A stretch of DNA of 64,000 nucleotides from an uncultured Alcaligenaceae bacterium (lineage in GTDB: Bacteria > Pseudomonadota > Gammaproteobacteria > Burkholderiales > Burkholderiaceae_B), in assembly GCA_937908115.1 (NCBI GenBank), contig CALEQZ010000013.1, positions 1 to 64,000 on the forward strand, in the 5' to 3' direction. The position numbers and the translations under genes are program-made. A model generated the notes under the pieces. The model was not told where the DNA came from, did not search any database, and saw nothing but the letters and a program-made list of their open reading frames with translations. This document shows positions 1-8,603 of this stretch, one piece after another (position 1 is the stretch's first letter; every line of letters starts with the position of its first letter).

Positions 1-515
1 TGGGCGGCGACCGGCAGGCACTGGCCGCCGCCCGCGCCTTCCAGGGATGGCTGCTGGCACTACAAGCCTGGCACCTGGCCGGCCCGCGCCAGCGCCCGGC
101 GCCGACCGACGCGCCTGGCGCGGCACTGCCGCTGCGCGAGGCGCTGACGCGGCGGCTGCGCAAATGGCACAAGGACGCGGTCGCGCAAGGCGCACGCTTC
201 GAGAAGCTGGATACTGACGCCCGGCATGCCTTGCGCAAGCGCATCAAGCGGCTGCGCTACGGGCTGTCGTTTGCCGAAAACCTATTGCCGGCGCGCCGCC
301 TGCGCGCCTATCGCAAGCGCCTGTCACACCTGCAAGACCTGCTCGGCCAATACAACGACTTGGCCGTCGCGCGCGCCTACTTCGAAAGCGCCCACGCCGG
401 CCAACCAGGCGCATGGTTTGCGCTGGGCTGGATCCAGGCCAGGCAGGAGGCCTTGGCCGCGCAAGCCGCAGCGGCCTGCGCACAGCTTGCGCGGGCGCCG
501 TCTTTCTGGAAGTAG
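1..515 (+). CDS. CHAD domain-containing protein (5'-truncated by window edge)
   Basis: The reading frame is open from base 3 to a TAG stop at 513-515, so only the C-terminal 170 or so residues are present. The segment HALRKRIKRLRYGLSF is the second conserved basic block of CHAD domains, alpha-helical domains with conserved histidines and basic residues that bind polyphosphate or other phosphorylated groups. A second basic helix, RLRAYRKRLSHLQDLLGQYND, follows and is also typical. In proteobacteria CHAD is often fused behind a CYTH (triphosphatase) domain, but that part would lie before the window and cannot be checked. It ends 46 bp before the convergent ftsY stop. Family call is firm; the full architecture is unknown. 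Confidence 0.85.
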   Translation, partial: GGDRQALAAARAFQGWLLALQAWHLAGPRQRPAPTDAPGAALPLREALTRRLRKWHKDAVAQGARFEKLDTDARHALRKRIKRLRYGLSFAENLLPARRLRAYRKRLSHLQDLLGQYNDLAVARAYFESAHAGQPGAWFALGWIQARQEALAAQAAAACAQLARAPSFWK

Positions 516-561
516 CCGCCTGCGCCGACGGCCGCGGCGCGCCGGCACTGGCCTGCCGCGT

Positions 562-1800
562 TCAGTCGCCCAGCAAGGCGGCGGCGAATTCGCTCGCGAC
601 GAAAGGCTGCAGGTCTTCCAAACCCTCGCCCACGCCTATCCAGCACACCGGCACGGGGCGCACGCCCTGGCTGCCGGCGGCCACGGCTGCCAGCGTGCCA
701 CCCTTGGCGGTGCCGTCCAGCTTGGTGACGATCAACCCGGTCAGGCCCAACGCGGCATCGAAGGCGCGAATCTGCGCCAGGGCGTTTTGCCCGGTATTGC
801 CGTCGATCACCAGCAGCACTTCGTGCGGCGCGGCAGGCTCTGCCTTGGCGATGACGCGGCGGATCTTTTTCAGCTCTTCCATCAGGTGCAGCTGGGTCGG
901 CAGCCGGCCGGCGGTATCGACCATCACCACGTCCTTGCCGCGGGCGCGCCCGGCATTGACCGCGTCGAAAGCCACGGCTGCCGGATCGCCGCCGTCCTGG
1001 GCAATTACCGTCACGCCGTTGCGCTCCCCCCACTGGGCCAACTGCTCGCGCGCCGCGGCGCGGAAGGTATCGCCCGCGGCCAGCAGCACGCTCGCCCCCT
1101 GGCGTTGGAAGGCATGCGCGAGCTTGCCGATGGATGTCGTCTTGCCCGCGCCGTTGACGCCGGCGATCATCACCACCAGGGGTTTGGCGGCATGCACGTC
1201 GAAGGTCCGCTCCAGCGGTCGCAGGTGCTCGGCAAGGATTTCGCGCAGCGCCGACTTGACCGCCGCGGCGTCCTGGATGCGCTCCTTGCGCACGCGCGCG
1301 CGCAATGCGGCGAGCAGGCTTTGCGTGGCCTCCACCCCGGCATCGGCCATAATGAGCGCCGTCTCCAGCTCGTCGAACAGGTTTTCGTCGACCTTGACGC
1401 CGACGAACAGCCCGCCCAGGCTTTGCCCGGTGCGGGACAGGCCGCGCTTGAGGCGGGCCAGCCACGATTGCTTGGCCGATTCGGCCGGGGTGCCGGCATC
1501 CGCAGCCGACGGCGACGGGATGGACGAGTCCGGCTGGACGGGCTCGCCGGGCGGGGCCGGGGCTGCACCGGCGTCAAATGCCGCGGGTTCGGATGCGACC
1601 GATCCAGAAGTGGCTGGCGCCGGCGCATCGGACGCTGCCGCGACGCCGGCTGGGTCCGCTGCTCCGGCAGGCTCGGTGGCCGGCGCCGGGGTCGACTCCG
1701 GTTGCTGGGCCTGGTTGGCCTCGTCGGTGGGCGCCTGCGCAGGCGTTTGCTGCGGCACGGCGTCGGCCGCCGGACGCTTTTTTCTGAAGAAACTAAACAT
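562..1800 (-). CDS. ftsY: Signal recognition particle receptor FtsY
   Basis: FtsY is the membrane-associated GTPase that docks SRP-ribosome complexes at the translocon. The 412-residue protein begins MFSFFRKK, followed by a Pro/Ala/acidic low-complexity linker (about 9-110) that replaces the A domain, then the N domain and the GTPase G domain. Visible motifs are the P-loop GVNGAGKTT (214-222), DTAGR (295-299) and TKLDG (359-363). The start at 1800 is chosen because MFSFF..K is the usual FtsY N-terminus; a longer frame upstream has no family support. The start codon overlaps that of divergent rsmD by two bases, so the signals of each gene must lie within the other's coding sequence. Confidence 0.97.
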   Translation of the reverse strand: MFSFFRKKRPAADAVPQQTPAQAPTDEANQAQQPESTPAPATEPAGAADPAGVAAASDAPAPATSGSVASEPAAFDAGAAPAPPGEPVQPDSSIPSPSAADAGTPAESAKQSWLARLKRGLSRTGQSLGGLFVGVKVDENLFDELETALIMADAGVEATQSLLAALRARVRKERIQDAAAVKSALREILAEHLRPLERTFDVHAAKPLVVMIAGVNGAGKTTSIGKLAHAFQRQGASVLLAAGDTFRAAAREQLAQWGERNGVTVIAQDGGDPAAVAFDAVNAGRARGKDVVMVDTAGRLPTQLHLMEELKKIRRVIAKAEPAAPHEVLLVIDGNTGQNALAQIRAFDAALGLTGLIVTKLDGTAKGGTLAAVAAGSQGVRPVPVCWIGVGEGLEDLQPFVASEFAAALLGD

Positions 1801-2365
1801 GGTCAAGCATTGTATTCGCATCATCGCAGGCCGATACCGGCGCACGCCCATCGCGGTGCCCGACCTGCCCGGCCTGCGCCCGACGCCGGACCGGGTGCGC
1901 GAAACCCTGTACAACTGGCTCACGCACCTGTGGGAGGGCCAGTTCGAAGACAAGCGCGTGCTGGATCTATTCGCCGGCACCGGCGCGCTGGGTTTCGAGG
2001 CGGCCTCGCGCGGCGCCGGCCATGTGCAGATGGTCGAACGCGACCGGACGGCGGTGTCGGCGCTTCGGGCGCTGCGCGACAAGCTCGATGCCCAGGCGGT
2101 ACGCATCCATGCGGGCGACGCCCTGCAGGCGCTCGAACGCATGGACGCCTCGCGCTACGACCTGGTTCTACTCGATCCGCCGTTTGGACAGGGATGGCTG
2201 GACCGGTTGTGGCCACGGCTGCCGGCGGTGCTGGCGCCTGCTGGCCTGGTCTACGCTGAAAGCGAGGCCCCGCTGCAGCCGCCGGCCGGCTACGAAATCG
2301 TGCGCCAGGATCGCGCCGGGGCCGTGCACTATGGGTTGCTGCAATTTGCTGCGTTGCGCAATTAG
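1799..2365 (+). CDS. rsmD: 16S rRNA (guanine(966)-N(2))-methyltransferase RsmD
   Basis: RsmD methylates G966 of 16S rRNA in the 30S subunit using S-adenosylmethionine. The 188-residue product has the family start IRIIAGRYRR (6-15), the GLRPTPDRVRETLYNW block (25-40), SAM motif I DLFAGTG (56-62) and the catalytic N6/N2-methylase motif DPPF (126-129). The ATG at 1799 is the only start that keeps the conserved IRIIAG block without running far into antisense ftsY. GAAG at 1786-1789 is a weak ribosome-binding site. It lies divergent from ftsY and 66 bp before coaD, a common betaproteobacterial order. Confidence 0.95.
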   Translation: MVKHCIRIIAGRYRRTPIAVPDLPGLRPTPDRVRETLYNWLTHLWEGQFEDKRVLDLFAGTGALGFEAASRGAGHVQMVERDRTAVSALRALRDKLDAQAVRIHAGDALQALERMDASRYDLVLLDPPFGQGWLDRLWPRLPAVLAPAGLVYAESEAPLQPPAGYEIVRQDRAGAVHYGLLQFAALRN

Positions 2366-2431
2366 GTCAATAATCCGGAATTTCTCGCACCGAAAACGCC
2401 ACAACCACCCAACATTCGGCACGGAGACTCC

Positions 2432-2938
2432 ATGATCACCGCCGTCTACCCCGGAACCTTCGACCCCCTGACCCGTGGTCACGAAGACCTGGTGCGCCGC
2501 GCCGCGGCACTGTTCGACAAGCTGGTGGTCGGCATCGCGCACAGCCGCGCCAAGAATCCGTTCTTCACGGTCGCCGAGCGCCTGGAAATCGCCCGGGAAG
2601 TGCTCGGCCATTACCCCAACGTGGAGGTGCTCAGCTTCGGCGGCCTGCTCAAGGACTTCGTGCGTGAACAGAACGCCCGCGTCATCGTGCGCGGATTGCG
2701 GGCGGTTTCCGATTTCGAGTACGAATTCCAAATGGCCGGCATGAACCGTCACCTGCTGCCGGACGTCGAGACGCTGTTCATGACGCCGTCGGACCAGTAC
2801 CAATTCATTTCGGGCACCATCGTGCGCGAAATCGCCATCCTGGGCGGCGACGTCAGCAAGTTCGTCTTTCCGTCGGTCGAGCGTTGGCTGCACGCCAAGG
2901 CCAAGGAACGCCGCGAGCAATCCTGGCCGCAGCCCTGA
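2432..2938 (+). CDS. coaD: Pantetheine-phosphate adenylyltransferase (CoA biosynthesis)
   Basis: CoaD transfers AMP from ATP to 4'-phosphopantetheine, the penultimate step of coenzyme A synthesis, in the cytosol. The 168-residue protein shows the nucleotidyltransferase motif GTFDPLTRGH (8-17) and the second signature ISGTIVRE (126-133). Length is slightly above the usual 160 because of a basic tail. GGAGAC just before the ATG at 2432 is a good ribosome-binding site. It probably shares a transcript with rsmD, 66 bp upstream; the ferredoxin gene follows after 98 bp. Confidence 0.97.
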   Translation: MITAVYPGTFDPLTRGHEDLVRRAAALFDKLVVGIAHSRAKNPFFTVAERLEIAREVLGHYPNVEVLSFGGLLKDFVREQNARVIVRGLRAVSDFEYEFQMAGMNRHLLPDVETLFMTPSDQYQFISGTIVREIAILGGDVSKFVFPSVERWLHAKAKERREQSWPQP

Positions 2939-3036
2939 CCGCGGCCATGCCAACCGCACCCGGCCGGCGCCCGCCGGCCGGCCTACAATAGGGACACTGC
3001 CGCGTTCGCGCGTTTTCGTCCACCCGCCCCTGCCCC

Positions 3037-3288
3037 ATGGCCCTGCGCATCACCGAAGAGTGCATCAACTGCGACGTCTGCGAGCCGCAGTGCCCCAACG
3101 AAGCCATCTACATGGGGCCGGAAATCTATGAGATCGACCCGCAGCGCTGCACCGAATGCGTCGGCCACTACGACGAGCCGCAGTGCAAGGTAGTCTGTCC
3201 CGTCGAGTGCATCGAGCTGCACCCGCAGTGGCAGGAAGGGCAGGAAGCGCTGATGATCAAATACCGCCGCCTGACCGGGCAGGCATAA
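3037..3288 (+). CDS. YfhL family 4Fe-4S dicluster ferredoxin
   Basis: A small (83 aa) cytosolic electron carrier. Cysteines at 9, 12, 15 and 19 form one 4Fe-4S motif, and 38, 41, 50 and 54 the second, with the widened 8-residue gap typical of YfhL/Alvin-type ferredoxins; an additional cysteine is at 58. It follows coaD, a position often seen in proteobacteria, and converges with the MOSC-like gene ending at 3303. The start MALRITEECINC matches the family and no longer frame is needed. The redox partner cannot be inferred from the neighbours. Confidence 0.93.
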   Translation: MALRITEECINCDVCEPQCPNEAIYMGPEIYEIDPQRCTECVGHYDEPQCKVVCPVECIELHPQWQEGQEALMIKYRRLTGQA

Positions 3289-3302
3289 GCGCGCGTCGCG
3301 CC

Positions 3303-3695
3303 CTAGGCCTGCTGCGGCCAGTCCACGGGGGCAGCGTCAGGGTGCACCTTGTATAGGCGGCACGGGCGCTGCAGGCAATTGCCCAGCCACGCCGCCGCCA
3401 GATCGCCCTCGTCTACCGCGTCGACCGCCTGGCCGCCGACCTCGACGGTGCGCCTGACGCTGTCGTCGTCCTCGATCACGTCAAGCGGAATGTCCAGCCG
3501 CAACATGCCGGGTGCGCGCAGGACCAGGTAACCGAAGCGCAGCTCGGTCTGGATTTTGGCCAGCTCGGGGCAGTCCCGGGCGGACAGCCATTTCCCTTGG
3601 CCATCGCCCACGAACCAGCGCCGGTGGTAGGCCAGCGCGCCGGCCGGCGCCGGCGCACACCCCACCACAGGGGTACATACGATGTCGTCGTTCAT
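3303..3695 (-). CDS. MOSC N-terminal beta-barrel domain-like protein (stand-alone)
   Basis: This 130-residue protein reads like the N-terminal beta-barrel of MOSC proteins: ALAYHRRWFVGDGQGKWLS (about 20-38) corresponds to the usual 'L..DR.W.v.d..G.flt.R' stretch, followed by an LRAPGMLRLDIPL strand pair and a DLAAAWLGNCL helix like the 'aa.WLs..lG' of that domain. The MOSC sulfur-carrier domain that normally follows, with its catalytic Cys, is absent: the protein stops right after the N-domain. It overlaps the AsmA-like gene by 4 bp (ATGA), suggesting translational coupling. Function unknown; the domain call is from pattern recall. Confidence 0.65.
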   Translation of the reverse strand: MNDDIVCTPVVGCAPAPAGALAYHRRWFVGDGQGKWLSARDCPELAKIQTELRFGYLVLRAPGMLRLDIPLDVIEDDDSVRRTVEVGGQAVDAVDEGDLAAAWLGNCLQRPCRLYKVHPDAAPVDWPQQA

Positions 3696-6235
3696 TTGCC
3701 CAGCAAGTTTTTCAGCGCGTTGCCGATTTCACGGACCGTGTCCCGCGGGGCGGCGCCGCCGGCGCGATCCCCGGCCGCCGACTCCAGCAGGCGCCTTTCG
3801 AGCGTGCGCAGCGCGTTGCTGCCCACGCCGCTCCACTGCACGGCATAGGCCGGTTTTTCGAACGGCCCCGTCACGTGCACGGGTATGGTGATGCCTTCGA
3901 GGGCCTCCAGGCCCTTGCCGTCCTGGCCAGTGGAGGTGTTGACCACCCGCACGTTGGCGACCAAGTCCAGCGTGCCCGCCACCAGGTCAAGTGTGGCCGG
4001 CTCGCCTTGGGTGATGCGCAGCACGGGCGCTGCCAGCGCCAGCCGCCGTACGGTCCCGATGCCCTTGGCGAAAGAGACGTCGGTCTCCAGTTCAGTGAAA
4101 TCGGTATGGCGGTAGGTCGATTGCCCCGCATCGCCGCCCAGGACCACCGCCTTGATCTCGCGCAGCGTATGCGCCACGTTGATGCCCTTGATCATGCCGT
4201 CGCGCAGGCGCAGCTGCACCGATCCGCCCAGCGCCCGGCGCCAGGCAAGCGTCGTATTGCCCGCAGTCTTCAGGTCCAGGGCCAGGCTGCCGCGCCCGGC
4301 CAGGCTGCTTTGCCCGGCGATGTCGGTCAATAGCGGCTCGATCGACACGCCCGCCAGCGACATCTTGGCCCCCATCTGGTTGCCCTGGCTGCCGTCGATG
4401 AACAGCACACCCGCCAGCTTGCCCTCGTAAAGCGAGGCCGTCAGGGTGGAGACGTCCAGCCGCCCGTTCTCGACCTTGATCTTGGCGCCCACGTCGCTTG
4501 CGCGCAGTCCGCGCACCACCAGCTGGCCGATCTTGGCCGAGCCGTTGGCCGTAATGCCCTTGAGCCAGGAAAAGTCCAGGTTGGTTTCCGCCGCCGGCTG
4601 TTCAGGCGGCTGCGCGGGCGGCGGCGCCTGGGTCTTGGACTCGCCGTCTGCCGGCTTGCCTGCCGGCGGCTTGGGCACGGGCACCGGCGTGGGCGGCACC
4701 AGTTTGTCCAAGTCCAACGTATCGACGGCCAGCGAGAAATTGATGCGTGGCTGGGCCAGGCGCGTGACGCTGGCCGTCAGGTCGAACTGGCCGCCCTCGA
4801 GCACCGCATTGATCTTGGCCGATGCCTCATCCTTGATGAGATCGGCCGCCAAGCTGCCGATCACCGGGATTTGCAGGCTGCCCTTGGGCAGCGTCTTGTC
4901 GGCAATGTTGACGTCACCCTTGAGCGCGGTCAGGGCGGCCTTGCGCTCGGTCATGCTGACGGCCAGCGGGGACGCCGCATCGACCTTGACCAACCGTTCG
5001 CCTTGCTTGAGCGCGGCCTCGAGCTTGGCTTGCTTGATGTCGAGCGCCTGGGCGCTGCCGCTGATGCCCGCCAATGCAATGGCAACATCGAGCGGCTCGG
5101 CGCCGGACATGCGCAGCCGCGCGGTCAGCGCCTCCCCGCCCGCTTCGTCGGGCGACACCTGCAGCGCCGGTGCATCGAGGGCGAACTCGAACGGCCCGTC
5201 CGGCATGCCCCCCTTGGCGCGCACGGCCAGCTTCTCGACCTGCAACCGCTCTCGCCCCGGATGCGCCGACAGCTTGGGCACGGTCAGGGTTGCTTCCACC
5301 CCGGTCACCGGATCATCGGCCAGCACATCACCCTGGAACTGGACCTCCAGCCCAGACGCATCCAGCGACCGCGACGTCCCGTCGAAAGCGACGTTGCCCC
5401 GGGCAGTCAATGCCTTTGCCTGCAAGCCGGGCAACCGGCCCTCGGCGCGGAAATCCAGCCGCTGCCCCGTATAGCGCATGGCCACCGGGTCGAACAAGAC
5501 CAGCCCTTGGCCGGTAACCCGCGCGTCGGCGCGCGGGTTGCCGCCTTCGAGGTGCGCCGACACCGAAACATCGAAGGGCTGGTCGAACGTCACCCGGCCG
5601 GTCTTGGCATTGAGCTCGGACACCCGCAGGGCCATGCCGGAGCCCTCGTCCTGCAAGAAGATCTCGCCGTCGCGCAAGTCCAGCCCGGCGATGTCGATCT
5701 GCATCTCCGCGCGGCGGGCCGCCTCCCCCGCATCGAAAATCGCCCCGGCACCGGCCTGCAGGCCCACCACCGCCGCCCCCGCGGCCGCCCGGCCGCCATC
5801 CATGCCGGCCCGCGCCTGCGGTAGCTGCGGCGCGCGGCCGACCAGGTCCTGGAAATTGAATTCGCCGTTCTTGTCCCGCACGATGCGGGCCTTGAAGCTG
5901 TCTATGGCCACGTGGTCGACGACCAACCGGTTGAACAGCAACGGCCAGACCGCCACCGCCACCCGGGCGCTGTCGACCGAGGCGAAAATATCCTGCGGGC
6001 GCCCCGGCTCGGACAGCGATACGCCCTGCACATTCAGCCCGATGCGCGGGAACAGCGATAGTTCCATCTCGCCTTCTATGGTCAGCGTGCGGTCGTAGCG
6101 CTGCTGCACCATGTCGGCCAGTTTGTACTTGTAGGCGTTGGGATCAAACGTGAGCAGGAAAATCGCCACCCCGACGACTGCGACTATCGCCAGCAGCGCC
6201 ACAGCGATCACGACTCGTTTGAACCACTTCTTCAT
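3692..6235 (-). CDS. AsmA family protein
   Basis: An 847-residue envelope protein. One N-terminal membrane segment (about 8-29) is followed by the AsmA N-terminal pattern, including FDPNAYKYKLADMVQQRYDR and GEMELSLFPRIGLNVQGVSL, then a long periplasmic beta-rich body. A Pro/Ala/Lys-rich stretch near residue 530 separates the body from the C-terminal AsmA-like domain (ARIGQLVVRGLRASDVGAKI-like strands, AGNTTLAWRRALGGSVQL). AsmA-like proteins are membrane-anchored bridge-like proteins implicated in outer-membrane lipid homeostasis; the exact cargo here is unknown. Start chosen at MKKWFKR, just before the membrane helix. The MOSC-like gene is coupled downstream. Confidence 0.88.
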   Translation of the reverse strand: MKKWFKRVVIAVALLAIVAVVGVAIFLLTFDPNAYKYKLADMVQQRYDRTLTIEGEMELSLFPRIGLNVQGVSLSEPGRPQDIFASVDSARVAVAVWPLLFNRLVVDHVAIDSFKARIVRDKNGEFNFQDLVGRAPQLPQARAGMDGGRAAAGAAVVGLQAGAGAIFDAGEAARRAEMQIDIAGLDLRDGEIFLQDEGSGMALRVSELNAKTGRVTFDQPFDVSVSAHLEGGNPRADARVTGQGLVLFDPVAMRYTGQRLDFRAEGRLPGLQAKALTARGNVAFDGTSRSLDASGLEVQFQGDVLADDPVTGVEATLTVPKLSAHPGRERLQVEKLAVRAKGGMPDGPFEFALDAPALQVSPDEAGGEALTARLRMSGAEPLDVAIALAGISGSAQALDIKQAKLEAALKQGERLVKVDAASPLAVSMTERKAALTALKGDVNIADKTLPKGSLQIPVIGSLAADLIKDEASAKINAVLEGGQFDLTASVTRLAQPRINFSLAVDTLDLDKLVPPTPVPVPKPPAGKPADGESKTQAPPPAQPPEQPAAETNLDFSWLKGITANGSAKIGQLVVRGLRASDVGAKIKVENGRLDVSTLTASLYEGKLAGVLFIDGSQGNQMGAKMSLAGVSIEPLLTDIAGQSSLAGRGSLALDLKTAGNTTLAWRRALGGSVQLRLRDGMIKGINVAHTLREIKAVVLGGDAGQSTYRHTDFTELETDVSFAKGIGTVRRLALAAPVLRITQGEPATLDLVAGTLDLVANVRVVNTSTGQDGKGLEALEGITIPVHVTGPFEKPAYAVQWSGVGSNALRTLERRLLESAAGDRAGGAAPRDTVREIGNALKNLLGK

Positions 6236-6536
6236 TGCAGCCTCGTTCTACCCTCCGCCCCGGGCGTACGCGCGAGCCACGGCTCGCACCGTGCGCGCGT
6301 AAACCACGAATGCTACCGCAATATGGCGGCGGATCGCGGGGAGGAAAGGGGGCAGTCGCGGAATGTCGCCATGGTAGCGAATGCCGCCGGCCGGGCCAGC
6401 GCCAGCAGCAAGCAGGCCGTCCAAGACGCAGTTTCGCCAATCGGACAGGCGCCAAGGAAGGAAGTTCGTCGACGCGCCCAACCGGGGGGCGGCCGCCCAA
6501 GCCCAGCGCCGGCCCACGGGGGCCGGCGCTGCCCGA
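6236..6536. other. Intergenic region between asmA-like gene and ychF, with two hairpins
   Basis: About 300 bp without a supportable gene. A perfect 10-bp stem (AGCGCCGGCC at 6505-6514 with GGCCGGCGCT at 6521-6530, 6-nt loop) sits just after the ychF stop on the minus strand. It lacks a U-tract, so it is a weak terminator candidate. A nested GC-rich palindrome lies at 6269-6300, 35-65 bp upstream of the AsmA-like start. No convincing promoter was seen. Confidence 0.4.
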
Positions 6537-7628
6537 TCAAACGTTGAACAGGAAATTCATCACGTCGCCGTCCTGGACCACATAGTCCTTGCCTTCGGCG
6601 CGCATCTTGCCCGCTTCCTTGGCGCCTTGCTCGCCCTTGCAGGCGATGAAATCCTCGTAGGAAATCGTCTGCGCCCGGATAAAGCCCCTCTCGAAGTCCG
6701 TATGAATGACGCCTGCGGCTTGCGGGGCAGTGGCACCGACCTTGATGGTCCATGCGCGCACTTCCTTGACGCCAGCGGTGAAGTAGGTCTGCAGCCCTAG
6801 CAGCTTGTAGGCGGCACGGATCAGCCGGTTCAGCCCGGGCTCTTGCATGCCCATGTCGGCCAAGAACACCGCGCGGTCTTCCTCGCTGAGCTCGGCGATC
6901 TCGGCTTCGATGGCGGCGCAGATCGCAACCACGGGCGCATTCTGCTTTTGCGCGTACTCGGTCAGGCGATCCAGCAGGGGATTGTCGGTAAAGCCGTTTT
7001 CGCTGACGTTGGCCACGAACATCGCTGGCTTGGCGGTGATAAAGCCGAAGGACTTCAGCGAGAAAAGCTCTTCCTTGTCCAGGCCCAGCGAACGGATGGG
7101 CTGGCCGCTATCGAGCTGCTTCTGGCAACGCTCGAGCAAGGCGACCAGCTTGGCCGCCTCCTTGTCGCCGGCGCGCGCGGTCTTGCTGTGGCGGTGGATG
7201 GCCTTTTCCACGGTCTGCAGGTCGGCCAACGCCAGCTCGGTGGAGATGACTTCGATGTCGGCAATGGGGTCGACCTTGCCGGCCACGTGCACGACGTTGG
7301 GATCTTCGAAGCAGCGCACCACGTTGACGATGGCGTCGGTCTCGCGGATATGCGACAGGAACTGGTTGCCGAGCCCTTCGCCCTGGCTGGCGCCGGCCAC
7401 CAGCCCGGCGATGTCGACGAACTCGACCACGGCCGGCACGATGCGCTCGGGCTTGACGATCTCGGCGAGCTTCTGCAGGCGGGGATCGGGCACTTCGACC
7501 ACGCCCACGTTGGGCTCGATGGTGCAGAAGGGATAGTTTTCAGCCGCGATGCCGGCCTTGGTGAGGGCGTTGAAAAGCGTCGATTTGCCTACGTTGGGCA
7601 GGCCAACGATGCCGCATTGGAGAGCCAT
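6537..7628 (-). CDS. ychF: Ribosome-associated redox-responsive ATPase YchF (OLA1 family)
   Basis: YchF is a P-loop NTPase that prefers ATP, binds ribosomes and modulates stress responses. The 363-residue protein starts MALQCGIVGLPNVGKSTLFN, with G1 GLPNVGKST, G2 region TIEPNVG, G3 DIAGLVAGAS, and in place of the NKxD guanine motif the VANVSENG segment that gives the family its ATP preference. A C-terminal TGS domain follows, ending in the usual GDVMNFLFNV. It is separated by about 130 bp from the CPBP protease and is the last gene of the pth/rplY/prs gene run. Confidence 0.97.
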   Translation of the reverse strand: MALQCGIVGLPNVGKSTLFNALTKAGIAAENYPFCTIEPNVGVVEVPDPRLQKLAEIVKPERIVPAVVEFVDIAGLVAGASQGEGLGNQFLSHIRETDAIVNVVRCFEDPNVVHVAGKVDPIADIEVISTELALADLQTVEKAIHRHSKTARAGDKEAAKLVALLERCQKQLDSGQPIRSLGLDKEELFSLKSFGFITAKPAMFVANVSENGFTDNPLLDRLTEYAQKQNAPVVAICAAIEAEIAELSEEDRAVFLADMGMQEPGLNRLIRAAYKLLGLQTYFTAGVKEVRAWTIKVGATAPQAAGVIHTDFERGFIRAQTISYEDFIACKGEQGAKEAGKMRAEGKDYVVQDGDVMNFLFNV

Positions 7629-7762
7629 GGGAATCCTGAACGATCACGAAGCGCGCAAGGCGCGCGTACAAACCCGCCAGTTTACCGCCTAGGCGCGTGC
7701 CAGCGCGCCCCCCCGGTCGCTACAGCAGGCCGCCGCCCCTCCGGCCAGACCTTGGGGCCCGT

Positions 7763-8512
7763 CTAACCCGCCAACTCCGGCGCCGCCCCCAGCAGCAGCA
7801 ACACCAACAGCACCGGCCCGCCGTTGAATGCCGCGTGCAACCCGACCGCCGCGCCGATGCCGCGGCGCACGCGTAGCCAGCCCAGGACCAGCCCGGTCAC
7901 CCATTGGGGCAAGACCAGCAGCGGCATCAGCCAGTACGACATGCCGTTGAGGTTGTAGTTGGCCAGGTGCACGACCGCGAACGCCAGCGTCGCGGCGTGG
8001 AAGAACCAGCCGAAATGCTCCGCGTACCAGCGGCGCCAGCGCCAACCGGCCCGCAGGCGGCCCCGCCCGACCTGCAACCAGGCGGCGCCGATGACGGCTG
8101 CCGCCAGGGCGCCAGTCCAAACGTGCGGCCCGTTGAGCACCACGACGGCCATGGCCGGCACGATCCAGGCGGCCTGCAGCGGCCGGCGCAGGCCATAGCG
8201 AAACAGCATTTCCTCCATCAGCGGCGCCCAGAATATGGCCTGCGCCCAGGGAAGCGCCTCGACGTCGATGCGATGCGAGGCGCCGCCGATGCCGGCGGCC
8301 ATCAGCGCCAGCGGCCCCAACGCCAGGCCGTTGATCGCCCACAGGCAGGCGGCCCATGCCAACAGACGGCGCAGCCGCATGCCCAAGCGCCAGTCTTCGA
8401 GCCATGCCGGTCCGCCAGGGCAGCGCGGCCCGCGCGATGTCCCTGGTCGAACGACGAACCGGCGAAAATCCGCCAATTCGTCCCGGAAGCGCGATAGCGG
8501 GGCTCGCGTCAT
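7763..8512 (-). CDS. CPBP family intramembrane metalloprotease
   Basis: A polytopic membrane protein of 249 residues, starting MTRAPLSRFRDELADF at 8512; a longer frame upstream antisense to pth is not protein-like. The three CPBP (Abi/type II CAAX protease) motifs are present: EEMLFR (glutamate pair plus Arg), a hydrophobic stretch with FAVVHLANYN (the F..xxxH motif), and GLHAAFN (HxxxN). At least five hydrophobic segments surround them. Substrates are unknown; relatives process prenylated peptides or protect against bacteriocins. It lies 91 bp downstream of pth in the same direction. Confidence 0.85.
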   Translation of the reverse strand: MTRAPLSRFRDELADFRRFVVRPGTSRGPRCPGGPAWLEDWRLGMRLRRLLAWAACLWAINGLALGPLALMAAGIGGASHRIDVEALPWAQAIFWAPLMEEMLFRYGLRRPLQAAWIVPAMAVVVLNGPHVWTGALAAAVIGAAWLQVGRGRLRAGWRWRRWYAEHFGWFFHAATLAFAVVHLANYNLNGMSYWLMPLLVLPQWVTGLVLGWLRVRRGIGAAVGLHAAFNGGPVLLVLLLLGAAPELAG

Positions 8513-8603
8513 GGCTGGCAGCCGTCCGGGAAAGGCCAATGCGTGAGCGCGGGCCCTGCGGCCGCACAGGGCTGGCTCGCCGTTTGGAGCATGGCCTGCG
8601 GCC

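Noticed and set aside
226..2259. 677-residue plus-strand frame over CHAD, ftsY and rsmD
   Set aside because: Its residues are Arg/Gly/Ala-rich and lack motifs; ftsY and rsmD explain the region.
6269..6300. GC-rich nested palindrome upstream of the AsmA-like gene as a REP element or operator
   Set aside because: Only one copy in the window and the symmetry is expected often in GC-rich DNA; kept only as a note.
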